Assembly: GCA_020436085.1 (NCBI GenBank)
Contig: JAGQYM010000011.1
Location: 1-64,000 of the forward strand
DNA from: Cyclobacteriaceae bacterium
GTDB taxonomy: Bacteria; Bacteroidota; Bacteroidia; Cytophagales; Cyclobacteriaceae
DNA length: 64,000 nt
Direction: 5' to 3'
Each line of letters starts with the position of its first letter. Within the stretch, counting starts at the first letter, position 1. The position numbers were made by a program, and so were the translations under genes. The notes under the pieces are model-generated. The model saw only the letters and a list, made by a program, of their open reading frames with translations. It did not search any database and was not told the origin of the DNA. Positions 33,070-41,457 of this stretch are shown piece after piece.

Positions 33070-33434
33070 TGACGGATTTAGATCACTACTATTTAAATAA
33101 AGAAGAACCCAACAAGAGTTGCTTGCTTGCCTTACGGGAATTGATTCTATCTCAGGACGAGAATATATCGGAGACCAGAAAGTACGGTATGCCTTGTTTT
33201 TGTTATAAAAAGAAAATGTTCTGCTACCTCTGGACGGATAAGAAGACAGACGAGCCTTACATACTGATGGTCGAAGGCACTCATCTCTCACATGCTAAGT
33301 TAGAAACCGGTGATCGCTCGCGTATGAAAATATTTCGTGTGAACCCAACAAAGGACATTCCGGTTAAGACCATCAAGTCCATACTCAAGCAAGCCTTGGA
33401 TTTATATAGAATGGGAGTGATCAAGGTTAAATAA
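33066..33434 (+). CDS. DUF1801 protein (single domain)
   Basis: 122 residues, translationally coupled to the flavin reductase. It shows TRKYGMPCFCYKKKMFCYL, ILMVEGTHLSHAKLE, and TKDIPVKTIKSILKQALDLY, the same order as each half of the tandem protein at 28333. Its last 33 bp are duplicated downstream (33496 onward) together with part of a REP. Function unknown for the family. Confidence 0.85.
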   Translation: MMTDLDHYYLNKEEPNKSCLLALRELILSQDENISETRKYGMPCFCYKKKMFCYLWTDKKTDEPYILMVEGTHLSHAKLETGDRSRMKIFRVNPTKDIPVKTIKSILKQALDLYRMGVIKVK

Positions 33435-33602
33435 CGTTCGACCTCGGAGTGTTCGACCCGGATCGGTTCGTGAGGACACGAACCTATGCTGGTATCCCTA
33501 TACAGAAATGGAGTGATCAAGGTTAAATAGAGCTCGACCTCGGACTGTTCGGCCCGGATCGGTTCGTATCCCCCTTAGTCAAGGTTCGTGTCCCCACGAG
33601 CC
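33401..33602. repeat. Duplicated gene end plus REPs
   Basis: 33401-33471 (end of the DUF1801 gene, then CGACCTCGGAGTGTTCGACC and CGGATCGGTTCGT) recurs with a few changes at 33496-33567. An inverted REP (33465-33484) lies at the end of the first copy, a half REP at the end of the second, and a direct REP at 33583-33602. TATCTTTG occurs at 33627. Confidence 0.88.
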
Positions 33603-33640
33603 TGGCAATCAATTAAACAAATACCATATCTTTGACTCTC

Positions 33641-34012
33641 ATGTACCCCGCAAACCATATCCCAGGAAAGCTCAAAGGATGTGCAATTTATGCAACCTTG
33701 TTGCTGAGCCTGATTTCTTTTTCAGGGTTGGGCAGTGTACAGGAAGGTCGTTCAGCAGATTCAACGAAGATTGAATTGCATGAGAGAGCAGAAACAGTAA
33801 CTAAGCGAACGGTCCGATACCAGGCAATCACACCTGTTTCCCCTCAGCTCACTTTTGATTCTACTCACCGATCGCTCCACTTTTCCAGAATTGTTATCAT
33901 TCTCTTCAAGCAGAGCGGTCAACTTAACACCTTCACTGATCTTCGAAGTAGAATGCAGGCCTTTCTGCTGCAATCCCATCGATCAACAGATCCCGATCTC
34001 CTCAGGGTATAG
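33641..34012 (+). CDS. Small exported or membrane protein, unknown (weak)
   Basis: 123 residues from the ATG at 33641; a TTG three codons earlier overlaps the promoter-like TATCTTTG and was rejected. One hydrophobic stretch (CAIYATLLLSLISFSGLG) could be a signal or anchor. The remainder is polar and has no recognised motif. The open frame could be accidental, as no family resemblance is visible. Confidence 0.48.
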   Translation: MYPANHIPGKLKGCAIYATLLLSLISFSGLGSVQEGRSADSTKIELHERAETVTKRTVRYQAITPVSPQLTFDSTHRSLHFSRIVIILFKQSGQLNTFTDLRSRMQAFLLQSHRSTDPDLLRV

Positions 34013-34091
34013 TCTCACTTAGTCCTGCTTAAGGACACCTCAATTTATTACTTCTCACACAACAGGTCTACAGACCTGATAATCATTACGG

Positions 34092-34283
34092 ATGAAAAAG
34101 ATACAACGCGTGCTGCGGTACGTGGCTCTCTCGCTGTTGATCGTATTGGCGGCAACGGGAATTGGCATTACCGGTGCGATATTCAATACCCGCGAACGCT
34201 ATCGCGACAAGGAAATTACCATAGAGCAAGTTGATAGAAGGGAAGATGACACTGAGGAAGAGGAGGAGAATGCTAAAACATAA
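34092..34283 (+). CDS. 63-residue single-pass membrane protein
   Basis: ATG start. A basic start (MKKIQRVLRY) precedes one membrane segment (VALSLLIVLAATGIGITGAIF), followed by a charged tail with an acidic end (DRREDDTEEEEENAKT). This fits a small inner-membrane protein with positive-inside orientation and the tail outside. Function unknown. Confidence 0.62.
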   Translation: MKKIQRVLRYVALSLLIVLAATGIGITGAIFNTRERYRDKEITIEQVDRREDDTEEEEENAKT

Positions 34284-34336
34284 TTACCTTGATAAGTGAT
34301 TAATTTGTATTTTCCTCTTTCCAAAAAGACAGCTGT

Positions 34337-34741
34337 ATGTTAAGACTATTTTCAACCCTTTGTTTAGTTCTCATGATTGTTTCATGTAAGCAAAAGGCAT
34401 CAAATAATATAATCACCCAGGATAGTTTGATTGGAACCTGGGATATGGAACGCGTGATGGAGTATGGTAAAGATGAATCTGAAAAACACAACCCTGCTCA
34501 TGATCGCTGGGTTGAATTCAAAGCGGATGGCACATTCGTGAGTGATGGTACTCCGTTCGGGAGAAATCAAGGACGGTGGAAATTGGATCAAGGCCGTTCA
34601 ATACTCATAATTGATAGCGATGTAGATGATGACGATAGTGAATGGAATGTGTCGCTTTTGGATGATGTGATGACATGGACTGGTATCGGTCATCCCAGAA
34701 AAGAGAATACGACTTTGATTCACAGAAAACGGAATCCGTGA
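34337..34741 (+). CDS. Lipocalin-like lipoprotein
   Basis: 134 residues with a lipoprotein signal (LVLMIVSCKQK, Cys about 17). LIGTWDMERVMEYG followed by DRWVEFKADGTFVSDG and RNQGRWKLDQGRSILIIDSD has the G-x-W start and repeated strands of small lipocalin-like domains in Bacteroidota (a structural label, not a function). It stands alone ahead of a sulfatase gene and has its own promoter region. Confidence 0.82.
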   Translation: MLRLFSTLCLVLMIVSCKQKASNNIITQDSLIGTWDMERVMEYGKDESEKHNPAHDRWVEFKADGTFVSDGTPFGRNQGRWKLDQGRSILIIDSDVDDDDSEWNVSLLDDVMTWTGIGHPRKENTTLIHRKRNP

Positions 34742-34847
34742 CTCCAATTTGATTGAAGAATTAGATTAACCAACCGCTCGCATCACACCCTTACCAATCC
34801 TTTCAAATATTCCATATCTTCATCGCACTCTACCGAATCTTAGTGAC

Positions 34848-36800
34848 ATGATTAATCGTCTAGTTCTATTTCTGATACTTTTGGTTTCTGCATTCTGCTC
34901 TTCTGCACAAAAGAAACCAAATGTCATTCTCATCTTTCCTGATAACCTTGGTATAGGAGAAGTAAGTTCCTATGGAGGGGCTAGGGGAGTTCCTACTCCA
35001 AATATTGATCGAATAGGAGAAGAAGGAATAAGGCTCACCAACTTTAACGTAGAGTATTCATGCATTCCATCACGAGCTGCTATACTCACCGGTCGTTATG
35101 CTACACGAACAGGTGAAAACTATTTTAATGGCATCACCTTATGGGAAGTTACATTAGCTGAAGGATTGAAATCTGTGGGATACGCTACTGGTATTTTTGG
35201 AAAGTGGGATGTAGGCGGTCCTGGCTGGGAAGGAAAGCGCGAACCCATGGATCAAGGGTTTGACGAATGGTATGGCATACCGGGAACTAGTCACGTATCT
35301 CAGTTTACTTCATTCGAAGGATTTGATCCAAAGTCACAACCGACACCATATATATATGAAGGTGTGAAGGGTTCACCATCTAAGAAAGTGAAGGAGTTTA
35401 ACCTTGAGTCGAGAAGAACCCTTGATAGAGAGGCTGCAGAACATGCCGTCACATTCATTGAGAAACAAGCAAAGAGTAAGAACCCATTCTTTATCTATTA
35501 CCCGATGACACAACTTCACTTTCCTGCATTACCACACCCTGATAAGGCAGGAACGACAGGAGCCGGAGACATGGGCGATGCAATGGCAGACGTGGATTAC
35601 AATGTTGGCCTCATTATGAGCGCGCTCAAGCGAATGAAGATAGACAACAACACACTTGTAATTTGGTGTACCGACAATGGAGCTGAAATGAGACGCCCAT
35701 GGAGAGGATCACCCGGCCCATGGAGAGGATATTACAATACAGCAATGGAAGGCGGCATACGCACACCATCTGTCATCCGTTGGCCTGGAAGGATAAAGCC
35801 CGGACAAGTGTCGAACGAAGTTGTTCACGAAGTAGATCTTTTTGCCACGATAGCCGCTGCAGTTGGAGCACCACAAATTGTTCCCACCGACAGAGCATTC
35901 GATGGGATCAACCAGCTTCCTTTCCTGGAAGCAAAGCAAAGCGATTCAAATAGAGAGAGTGTAGTTTATATGAACTGGACCGGCAATGTAATGGCGGTGA
36001 AGTGGAACAACTGGAAGATTTGGTACAACTTCTTAACGGAGATGCCAGATCCTAATCCCGACAACCGCTTCCGGGTTTTTGACCTTGGTGCGGACCCGAC
36101 AGAAGAAACAGATGTGAAAGATTACTTTCCATGGGTTGTGAGTATTGCAGATGGAATTGTAAAAAAATATGAAGAGTCATTAGAAAAATACCCACGGGTA
36201 CCTGCTAACCAAGCCGATCCTTATACGCCAGCAAATGCTGGGAAACCGGTGGCTATCTACAAAAGGACTGATCGCGTTACATTACCACCAAGACCTGATG
36301 CATTGCCCAATCCCAATTTCTCGGGCACATGGTCTACAGCCGTGTTGGAAACTCGTTCACCACTAGGTCGTGTCGATCCCGATCCGATACCAGACTTGGG
36401 AAGTGGCTGGGGTGATCGCATTTCAATTGTTCATAATGAAAAAAACTTCGATGTCGAAAGAGTTGAGTTTGTACCAAGAGAGCTACAACCCATCATTCGT
36501 TATCGCTATGCGCTTGATGGATCACAAACTTCTAATGCCGTAAACATGGGGCGCACAACCAAAGCACCTGTTTCAACCACCTCATGGGATGGCAACCGAT
36601 TTGTAATTACAACTCAATATCCATTTCAAAATCCTGATGACGGAAAATGGATGAACCAGAAAGTCACTCAGACTTTATGGCTCAGTAATGCTACAGCACC
36701 ACCGTGGGAGCCAGTGCTGATTATCGAGACAAATCGGGAAGCGGTATTAGACGGGTTGTCATCCACAACACGAACAGTTTACACACGCGGCTATCGGTAA
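34848..36800 (+). CDS. Secreted sulfatase with extra C-terminal beta-rich domain
   Basis: 650 residues with a signal peptide (FLILLVSAFCSSAQ). Sulfatase core: VILIFPDNLGIGEVSSYGG (Asp32-Asn33, where many relatives have Asp-Asp), formylglycine site CIPSR (Cys about 72) with AAILTGRYATRTG, GKWDVGG, and metal site WCTDNGAEMRRPW. The core ends near residue 490. Residues about 490-650 add a region starting NPNFSGTWSTAVLETRSPLG and rich in strands (RISIVHNEKNFDVERVEF, RFVITTQYPF), like a lipocalin-type domain. Core sulfatases usually stop earlier. It sits directly before the GH97 gene, suggesting attack on a sulfated glycan. Confidence 0.9.
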   Translation: MINRLVLFLILLVSAFCSSAQKKPNVILIFPDNLGIGEVSSYGGARGVPTPNIDRIGEEGIRLTNFNVEYSCIPSRAAILTGRYATRTGENYFNGITLWEVTLAEGLKSVGYATGIFGKWDVGGPGWEGKREPMDQGFDEWYGIPGTSHVSQFTSFEGFDPKSQPTPYIYEGVKGSPSKKVKEFNLESRRTLDREAAEHAVTFIEKQAKSKNPFFIYYPMTQLHFPALPHPDKAGTTGAGDMGDAMADVDYNVGLIMSALKRMKIDNNTLVIWCTDNGAEMRRPWRGSPGPWRGYYNTAMEGGIRTPSVIRWPGRIKPGQVSNEVVHEVDLFATIAAAVGAPQIVPTDRAFDGINQLPFLEAKQSDSNRESVVYMNWTGNVMAVKWNNWKIWYNFLTEMPDPNPDNRFRVFDLGADPTEETDVKDYFPWVVSIADGIVKKYEESLEKYPRVPANQADPYTPANAGKPVAIYKRTDRVTLPPRPDALPNPNFSGTWSTAVLETRSPLGRVDPDPIPDLGSGWGDRISIVHNEKNFDVERVEFVPRELQPIIRYRYALDGSQTSNAVNMGRTTKAPVSTTSWDGNRFVITTQYPFQNPDDGKWMNQKVTQTLWLSNATAPPWEPVLIIETNREAVLDGLSSTTRTVYTRGYR

Positions 36801-36952
36801 CAGCAACTATTCGTAGCAGACCCGTTCACATTTTCCATTACAAATCAAACCGCAAACGTTTTCGTTGTTTTGATCATCACAGTATTGAGTAAATCCTCAG
36901 TGATAATAGAGTGATAATCGCAATATTGCACTTGCGTTAAACCTCGTCATTT

Positions 36953-39064
36953 ATGAAAAGATCACTTCTTGTTGTCACAGCAATAGCACTCATCTCGGCT
37001 TCTTGTTCAAATAATAATACAGCCAGCGTTGACTCACCGGGAGGAGTTAATAGCATTGAATTCCATTTGTCACCCGAAGGTGTTCCGATTTATTCTGTGA
37101 AACATAAAGGAGAGACAGTCATTGGTGAATCTTCAATGGGGTTTGATTTCAAAGATCAGCCATCGCTTCATTCAGGACTTGAGATTGTGAAGACAACTAC
37201 AAACACCAAGGATGAAACTTGGCCAATGCCATGGGGTGAACAACGCGAAGTTCGTGACAACCACAACGAGCTTATCGTAGAGTTAAAAGAGAAAGCTAAA
37301 CCCAATAGACTTATCAATATCTATTTCAAAGCATTTGATGACGGTATTGGCTTTAGATACGAGTTTCTCGCTCAACCCGGTGTCGATAGCCTGGTTATTA
37401 TGGATGAGAATACAGAGTTTCAGTTGACGGGTGATCATACTGCATGGTGGGCCCCCGGAGATTGGGATATTTATGAACACTTATACAATACTACGCGTGT
37501 TTCACAAATCGATGCGATTTCAAAACGTAATCACCCTAACCTCGCTCAGACTTACATTCCTGAGAATGCAGTGAACACGCCTTTCACTTTACGAGCTGAC
37601 AACGGAGTGCACATGACATTTCACGAAGCCAATCTCACCGACTACTCTGACATGACGTTGAAAGTTGATAACAGTACGTTCATGTTGACCAGCGAGTTAG
37701 TAGGTTCAGATCGTTTGGGATACAAAGTGAAAAGAGCCTTGCCCTTTAAGACTCCTTGGCGTGCTTTGATTATTGCTGACAAAGCAACCGAGCTGATTGA
37801 TTCAAAAATGATTCTGAACCTGAACGAACCCAATAAACTAGGTGATGTATCATACTTTAAGCCTAAGAAGTATGTAGGCATTTGGTGGGAAATGCACATA
37901 GGCAAAAGCACATGGGATTACGCAGGTTCGCAGGATATGAATACTTGGTCTAACCTCGCAAATCTTAAGCCTACAGGAAAGCATGGAGCTACTACAGCAA
38001 ATGCTAAACGATATATTGATTTCGCTTCGAAGAATAATATCACCGGCTTGCTGGTGGAAGGTTGGAATGTGGGTTGGGAACATTGGATTGGATTTGAAGA
38101 CAGAGAAGGCGTTTTCGATTTTGTAACACCTTATCCAGACTACGACTTGAAAGAAGTAGTAAGGTATGGTAATGAAAAAGGAGTGGAGTTAATCATGCAC
38201 CATGAAACTTCAGCAGCCCCACGAACTTATGATCAGCAGATGGACACCGCCTACAAACTGATGCAATCATTGGGAGTTCACGCAGTAAAGACCGGTTATG
38301 TTGGTAAGATCATTCCAAAAGGAGAATATCATCACGGCCAGTGGATGGTTCAACATTATAGAAGAGCGTTGGACGCAGGTGCGAAGTATCAGGTAGCTGT
38401 GAATGCACACGAGCCAATAAAAGCTACAGGGATAAGAAGAACTTATCCCAACGCAATAGCAAGAGAAGGACTTAGAGGACAAGAATTCAATGCGTGGGCA
38501 ACTGATGGTGGAAATCCACCTGAGCATTTACCAATCATTGCGTTTACAAGAATGCTCGCAGGACCGATTGACTTTACACCAGGCGTATTTGAAATCGGAT
38601 TGCCAACCAAACCCAACAATCAAATCAATACCACACTTGCACAGCAACTGGCATTGTACGTTGTGATCTACAGTCCGGTGCAGATGGCCTGCGACCTGCC
38701 AGAGAATTATGAAGGGAAACCAGCTCTGCAATTTATCAGGGATGTAGGCGTGGACTGGGATAAAACAGTAGTATTAAATGGGGAAGTCGGTGACTTTGTC
38801 ACTATTGTTAGACAGGAGCGGGGAACTGGAAATTGGTTCCTTGGCAGCATAACCGATGAACAAGCCAGGGACATCACAGTTACTTTTGATTTTCTGGATG
38901 AAGGAAAGACTTACAAAGCATCAGTCTACAGAGATGGCACTGATGCCCATTTCAGAAACAACCCAACTTCAATTGAGATCGAGCAGATGGAGATTAAGAA
39001 GGGTGATTCAAAGACATTCCATCTTGCTGAAGGGGGAGGATTGGCTATAAGCTTGATCCAATAG
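36953..39064 (+). CDS. Glycoside hydrolase family 97 alpha-glucosidase-like lipoprotein
   Basis: 703 residues, lipoprotein signal (ALISASCSNN). N-terminal beta-sandwich, central barrel (GIWWEMHIGKSTWDY, ITGLLVEGWNVGWEHW) and C-terminal sandwich follow the GH97/SusB plan. The Glu residues expected of inverting members are visible: MHHETSAAP (about 417), VNAHEPIKATG (about 487), and AREGLRGQEFNAW (about 505 and 511). The retaining subgroup has an Asp nucleophile after the VK of the previous strand; here the segment reads AVKTGYVG, which supports the inverting type. It likely cleaves alpha-glucosides outside the cytoplasm, next to a sulfatase. Confidence 0.92.
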   Translation: MKRSLLVVTAIALISASCSNNNTASVDSPGGVNSIEFHLSPEGVPIYSVKHKGETVIGESSMGFDFKDQPSLHSGLEIVKTTTNTKDETWPMPWGEQREVRDNHNELIVELKEKAKPNRLINIYFKAFDDGIGFRYEFLAQPGVDSLVIMDENTEFQLTGDHTAWWAPGDWDIYEHLYNTTRVSQIDAISKRNHPNLAQTYIPENAVNTPFTLRADNGVHMTFHEANLTDYSDMTLKVDNSTFMLTSELVGSDRLGYKVKRALPFKTPWRALIIADKATELIDSKMILNLNEPNKLGDVSYFKPKKYVGIWWEMHIGKSTWDYAGSQDMNTWSNLANLKPTGKHGATTANAKRYIDFASKNNITGLLVEGWNVGWEHWIGFEDREGVFDFVTPYPDYDLKEVVRYGNEKGVELIMHHETSAAPRTYDQQMDTAYKLMQSLGVHAVKTGYVGKIIPKGEYHHGQWMVQHYRRALDAGAKYQVAVNAHEPIKATGIRRTYPNAIAREGLRGQEFNAWATDGGNPPEHLPIIAFTRMLAGPIDFTPGVFEIGLPTKPNNQINTTLAQQLALYVVIYSPVQMACDLPENYEGKPALQFIRDVGVDWDKTVVLNGEVGDFVTIVRQERGTGNWFLGSITDEQARDITVTFDFLDEGKTYKASVYRDGTDAHFRNNPTSIEIEQMEIKKGDSKTFHLAEGGGLAISLIQ

Positions 39065-39157
39065 ATATTTAGTATTATTCTGAAAAGGGTCTAATTTACT
39101 AATACAGTGATCCAATTTAAACAGCTGTAAAACAGTACGTTAATACCTATACATTCT

Positions 39158-39175
39158 TTTAGTATATATACTAAA
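39158..39175. promoter_or_regulatory. 18-bp perfect palindrome upstream of imuA (candidate SOS operator)
   Basis: TTTAGTATATATACTAAA is its own reverse complement. A half-match AATTTAGTATTTAG follows at 39177-39190 and CTAATACAG lies further upstream. Together they sit 20-50 bp before the imuA start. A TAnnTTTG-type word TATATTTG (39194-39201) lies 5 bp before the ATG. A repressor site for a damage-response regulator is inferred; no regulator gene is in the window. Confidence 0.62.
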
Positions 39176-39206
39176 TAATTTAGTATTTAGGATTATATTT
39201 GAGCTT

Positions 39207-39947
39207 ATGGAATCAGCTTCCAAGGCTCAGATTTTATCTCGATTACAATCAGATATCCTTCGATTTCAAGGCTTCAAGCCAGCCGATCATTTGGATCATA
39301 GCGCCTGGTTAGGAGCCATTAATCAATCCTTTCCCAACGCCACCTTTCCCACTGGTGCAGTTCATGAATTTATTGCACCTGGTATGGAGGAGATGGCAGC
39401 AACTTCAGGTTTTGTGTCCGCAGTTGCTTCCCATTTGATGAAGAGTCATGGAGTCGCCATGTGGATAAGCCAGAGGCAATGGATGTTTCCCCCATCATTC
39501 AAATCATTTGGCCTGGATCCCGACCGAATCTTGTTTGTAAAGACTTCCAAGGAAAAGGAGTCGCTGTGGGTAATGGAGGAAGCCTTAAAGTGCGGTGCAC
39601 TTACTGTTGTTGTAAGTGAGCTATGTGACCTGACGTTTACGGCATCAAGAAGATTGCAGCTAGCCGTTGAACAGTCGAGAGTCACAGGTTTTGTTCTTCG
39701 TCATAGATACAAAAAGCTTTCAACCAACGCCTGCGTCTCACGCTGGCAAGTATCCTCCCTTCCAACCGATTCAATTGATGATCTTCCTGGTATTGGTTTT
39801 CCAAAATGGAAGGTTGAGCTATTAAGAATTCGTAATGGATATCCAAATACATGGAATGTGCAATGGAATAATGGTGAATTCAATATTTCATCTCGACAAA
39901 CTGAGCCAATTTCAATTGAAACAGAAGCACAGATCAAATTTGGATAA
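39207..39947 (+). CDS. imuA: ImuA-like protein of the mutagenesis cassette
   Basis: 246 residues with the RecA-like layout of ImuA: GAVHEFIAPGMEEMAATSGF near the start, AMWISQRQWMFPPSFKSFGL and PDRILFVKTSKEKESLWVME, then GALTVVVSELCDLTFTASRR and a C-terminal WKVELLRIRNGYPNTWNVQW. ImuA interacts with ImuB and helps recruit DnaE2 to damaged templates. The start 3 bp ahead of the next gene's neighbour places it as the first gene of an imuA-imuB-dnaE2 operon. Confidence 0.88.
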   Translation: MESASKAQILSRLQSDILRFQGFKPADHLDHSAWLGAINQSFPNATFPTGAVHEFIAPGMEEMAATSGFVSAVASHLMKSHGVAMWISQRQWMFPPSFKSFGLDPDRILFVKTSKEKESLWVMEEALKCGALTVVVSELCDLTFTASRRLQLAVEQSRVTGFVLRHRYKKLSTNACVSRWQVSSLPTDSIDDLPGIGFPKWKVELLRIRNGYPNTWNVQWNNGEFNISSRQTEPISIETEAQIKFG

Positions 39948-39950
39948 TGC

Positions 39951-41444
39951 ATGGGTAGGTATGTGTCGATATGGTTTCGTCATCTCCATACAGATTGGTT
40001 TTCTATCAAGAACCCTCGGTTAAAAGAACTTCCATTCGTATTGCGAACTCCTGTTCATGGTAGAATGGTGATTACTTCATTGAATGCAAAAGCAGCTTCA
40101 CAAGGAATCTTTCAGGGAATGGTACTTGCAGATGCAAGAGCCATTGTTCCTGATCTCGAAGTACAGGATGATCCACCAGAACTGACAAATAAGCTTTTGA
40201 CAAGGCTTGCAGAATGGTGCATTCGCTTTTCTCCAGTAGTGTCAGTTGATCCTCCAGACGGAATTATTATTGATGCGTCAGGATGTTCACACTTGTGGGG
40301 TGGCGATAATAGTTATCTCAAGACAATTACCGAAAGATTACACGCGATTGGATTTACATCGCGTGTGTCTGTTGCTGACACAGTCGGGCTTGCCTGGGGA
40401 TTGGCAAGGTATGGACATTCACTGATCTCACTTCCAGGTCAAACGAGAGAATCCTTGCTTCCTTTACCTCCCGAAGCGCTGCGCCTCGAAACTGAAACAA
40501 CAGAGCGACTTTATAAACTAGGCTTAAGAAAGGTTTCTCAGTTCATCCAGTTTCCCAGGACATCCTTGAGAAGACGCTTTGGTGATCATATCCTTCACCA
40601 AATAGACAAAGCTTGTGGCCAGGCAATGGAGTTGCTAGTTTCTGTTCAACAACCTGAACCTTATCAGACACGATTGCCTTGCATGGAACCTATAGTAACA
40701 GCCCCCGGAATAGAATATGCACTGAATCTTTTACTGGAACAGCTATGCCTTAAACTTAGAGATGAACAAAAAGGACTGCGCGCTGCTGTATTGAAAGGAT
40801 ATAGAGTCGATGGAAAAGTAGAAGAGATAAGTATAGCCACCAATAAAGCTACACATCATGTAAGTCACCTCTTCAAACTCTTTGAAATTCATATTGCACA
40901 CATTGAGCCGGCATTAGGTATCGAACTATTTGTGCTGGAAGCCACTGTGGTTGAAGATCACCTTCCTCAACAGGAAATGATGTGGGCAGGTGTTGGCGGA
41001 TTTGAAGATATACGACTCACAGAGCTGGCTGACAATCTTTCAAATAAAATTGGCAGCAATGCGCTGCAACGCTATTTACCTGATGAGCATTATTGGCCAG
41101 AGCGTTCATTTCGCACCTCATTATCTCTGCTGGAAAAATTGACTACCCAGTGGCCACTAGATAAAATTCGCCCGACCCAGATTTTGAGTAGACCTGAGTT
41201 GATCGAAGTCACGGCCCCAATACCGGATTATCCACCTATGCTATTCAGGTACAAGGGGAAGATTCATCAGATCGTGAAAGCTGATGGCCCAGAACGCATT
41301 GAACAGGAGTGGTGGATACAACAAGGTCAGCATCGTGACTACTACAGAGTTGAAGACGATCAGGGAAAACGATATTGGTTGTTTCGCCTCGGCCATTACC
41401 ATGATAAAAGCTTCAAGTGGTTTTTACACGGCTTCTTTGCGTGA
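39951..41444 (+). CDS. imuB: ImuB, Y-family polymerase-like clamp adaptor
   Basis: 497 residues. The N-terminal Y-family fold is visible (YVSIWFRHLHTDWF, VITSLNAKAASQGIFQGMVL, PDGIIIDASGCSHLWGG), but where active DNA polymerases have the metal-binding IDxDAF, ImuB has VSIWFRHL, so catalysis is not expected. A little-finger-like region and a long C-terminal region follow (ending DQGKRYWLFRLGHYHDKSFK), as in ImuB proteins. It links the clamp to DnaE2. It starts 3 bp after imuA and is followed by dnaE2 after 13 bp. Confidence 0.92.
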   Translation: MGRYVSIWFRHLHTDWFSIKNPRLKELPFVLRTPVHGRMVITSLNAKAASQGIFQGMVLADARAIVPDLEVQDDPPELTNKLLTRLAEWCIRFSPVVSVDPPDGIIIDASGCSHLWGGDNSYLKTITERLHAIGFTSRVSVADTVGLAWGLARYGHSLISLPGQTRESLLPLPPEALRLETETTERLYKLGLRKVSQFIQFPRTSLRRRFGDHILHQIDKACGQAMELLVSVQQPEPYQTRLPCMEPIVTAPGIEYALNLLLEQLCLKLRDEQKGLRAAVLKGYRVDGKVEEISIATNKATHHVSHLFKLFEIHIAHIEPALGIELFVLEATVVEDHLPQQEMMWAGVGGFEDIRLTELADNLSNKIGSNALQRYLPDEHYWPERSFRTSLSLLEKLTTQWPLDKIRPTQILSRPELIEVTAPIPDYPPMLFRYKGKIHQIVKADGPERIEQEWWIQQGQHRDYYRVEDDQGKRYWLFRLGHYHDKSFKWFLHGFFA

Positions 41445-41457
41445 ATAGAGTTTTAAA

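Noticed and set aside
27534-33602. CRISPR array suggested by repeated hairpins
   Set aside because: Spacing between hairpins is irregular, genes lie between them, orientation alternates and no cas gene is present. They are REPs.
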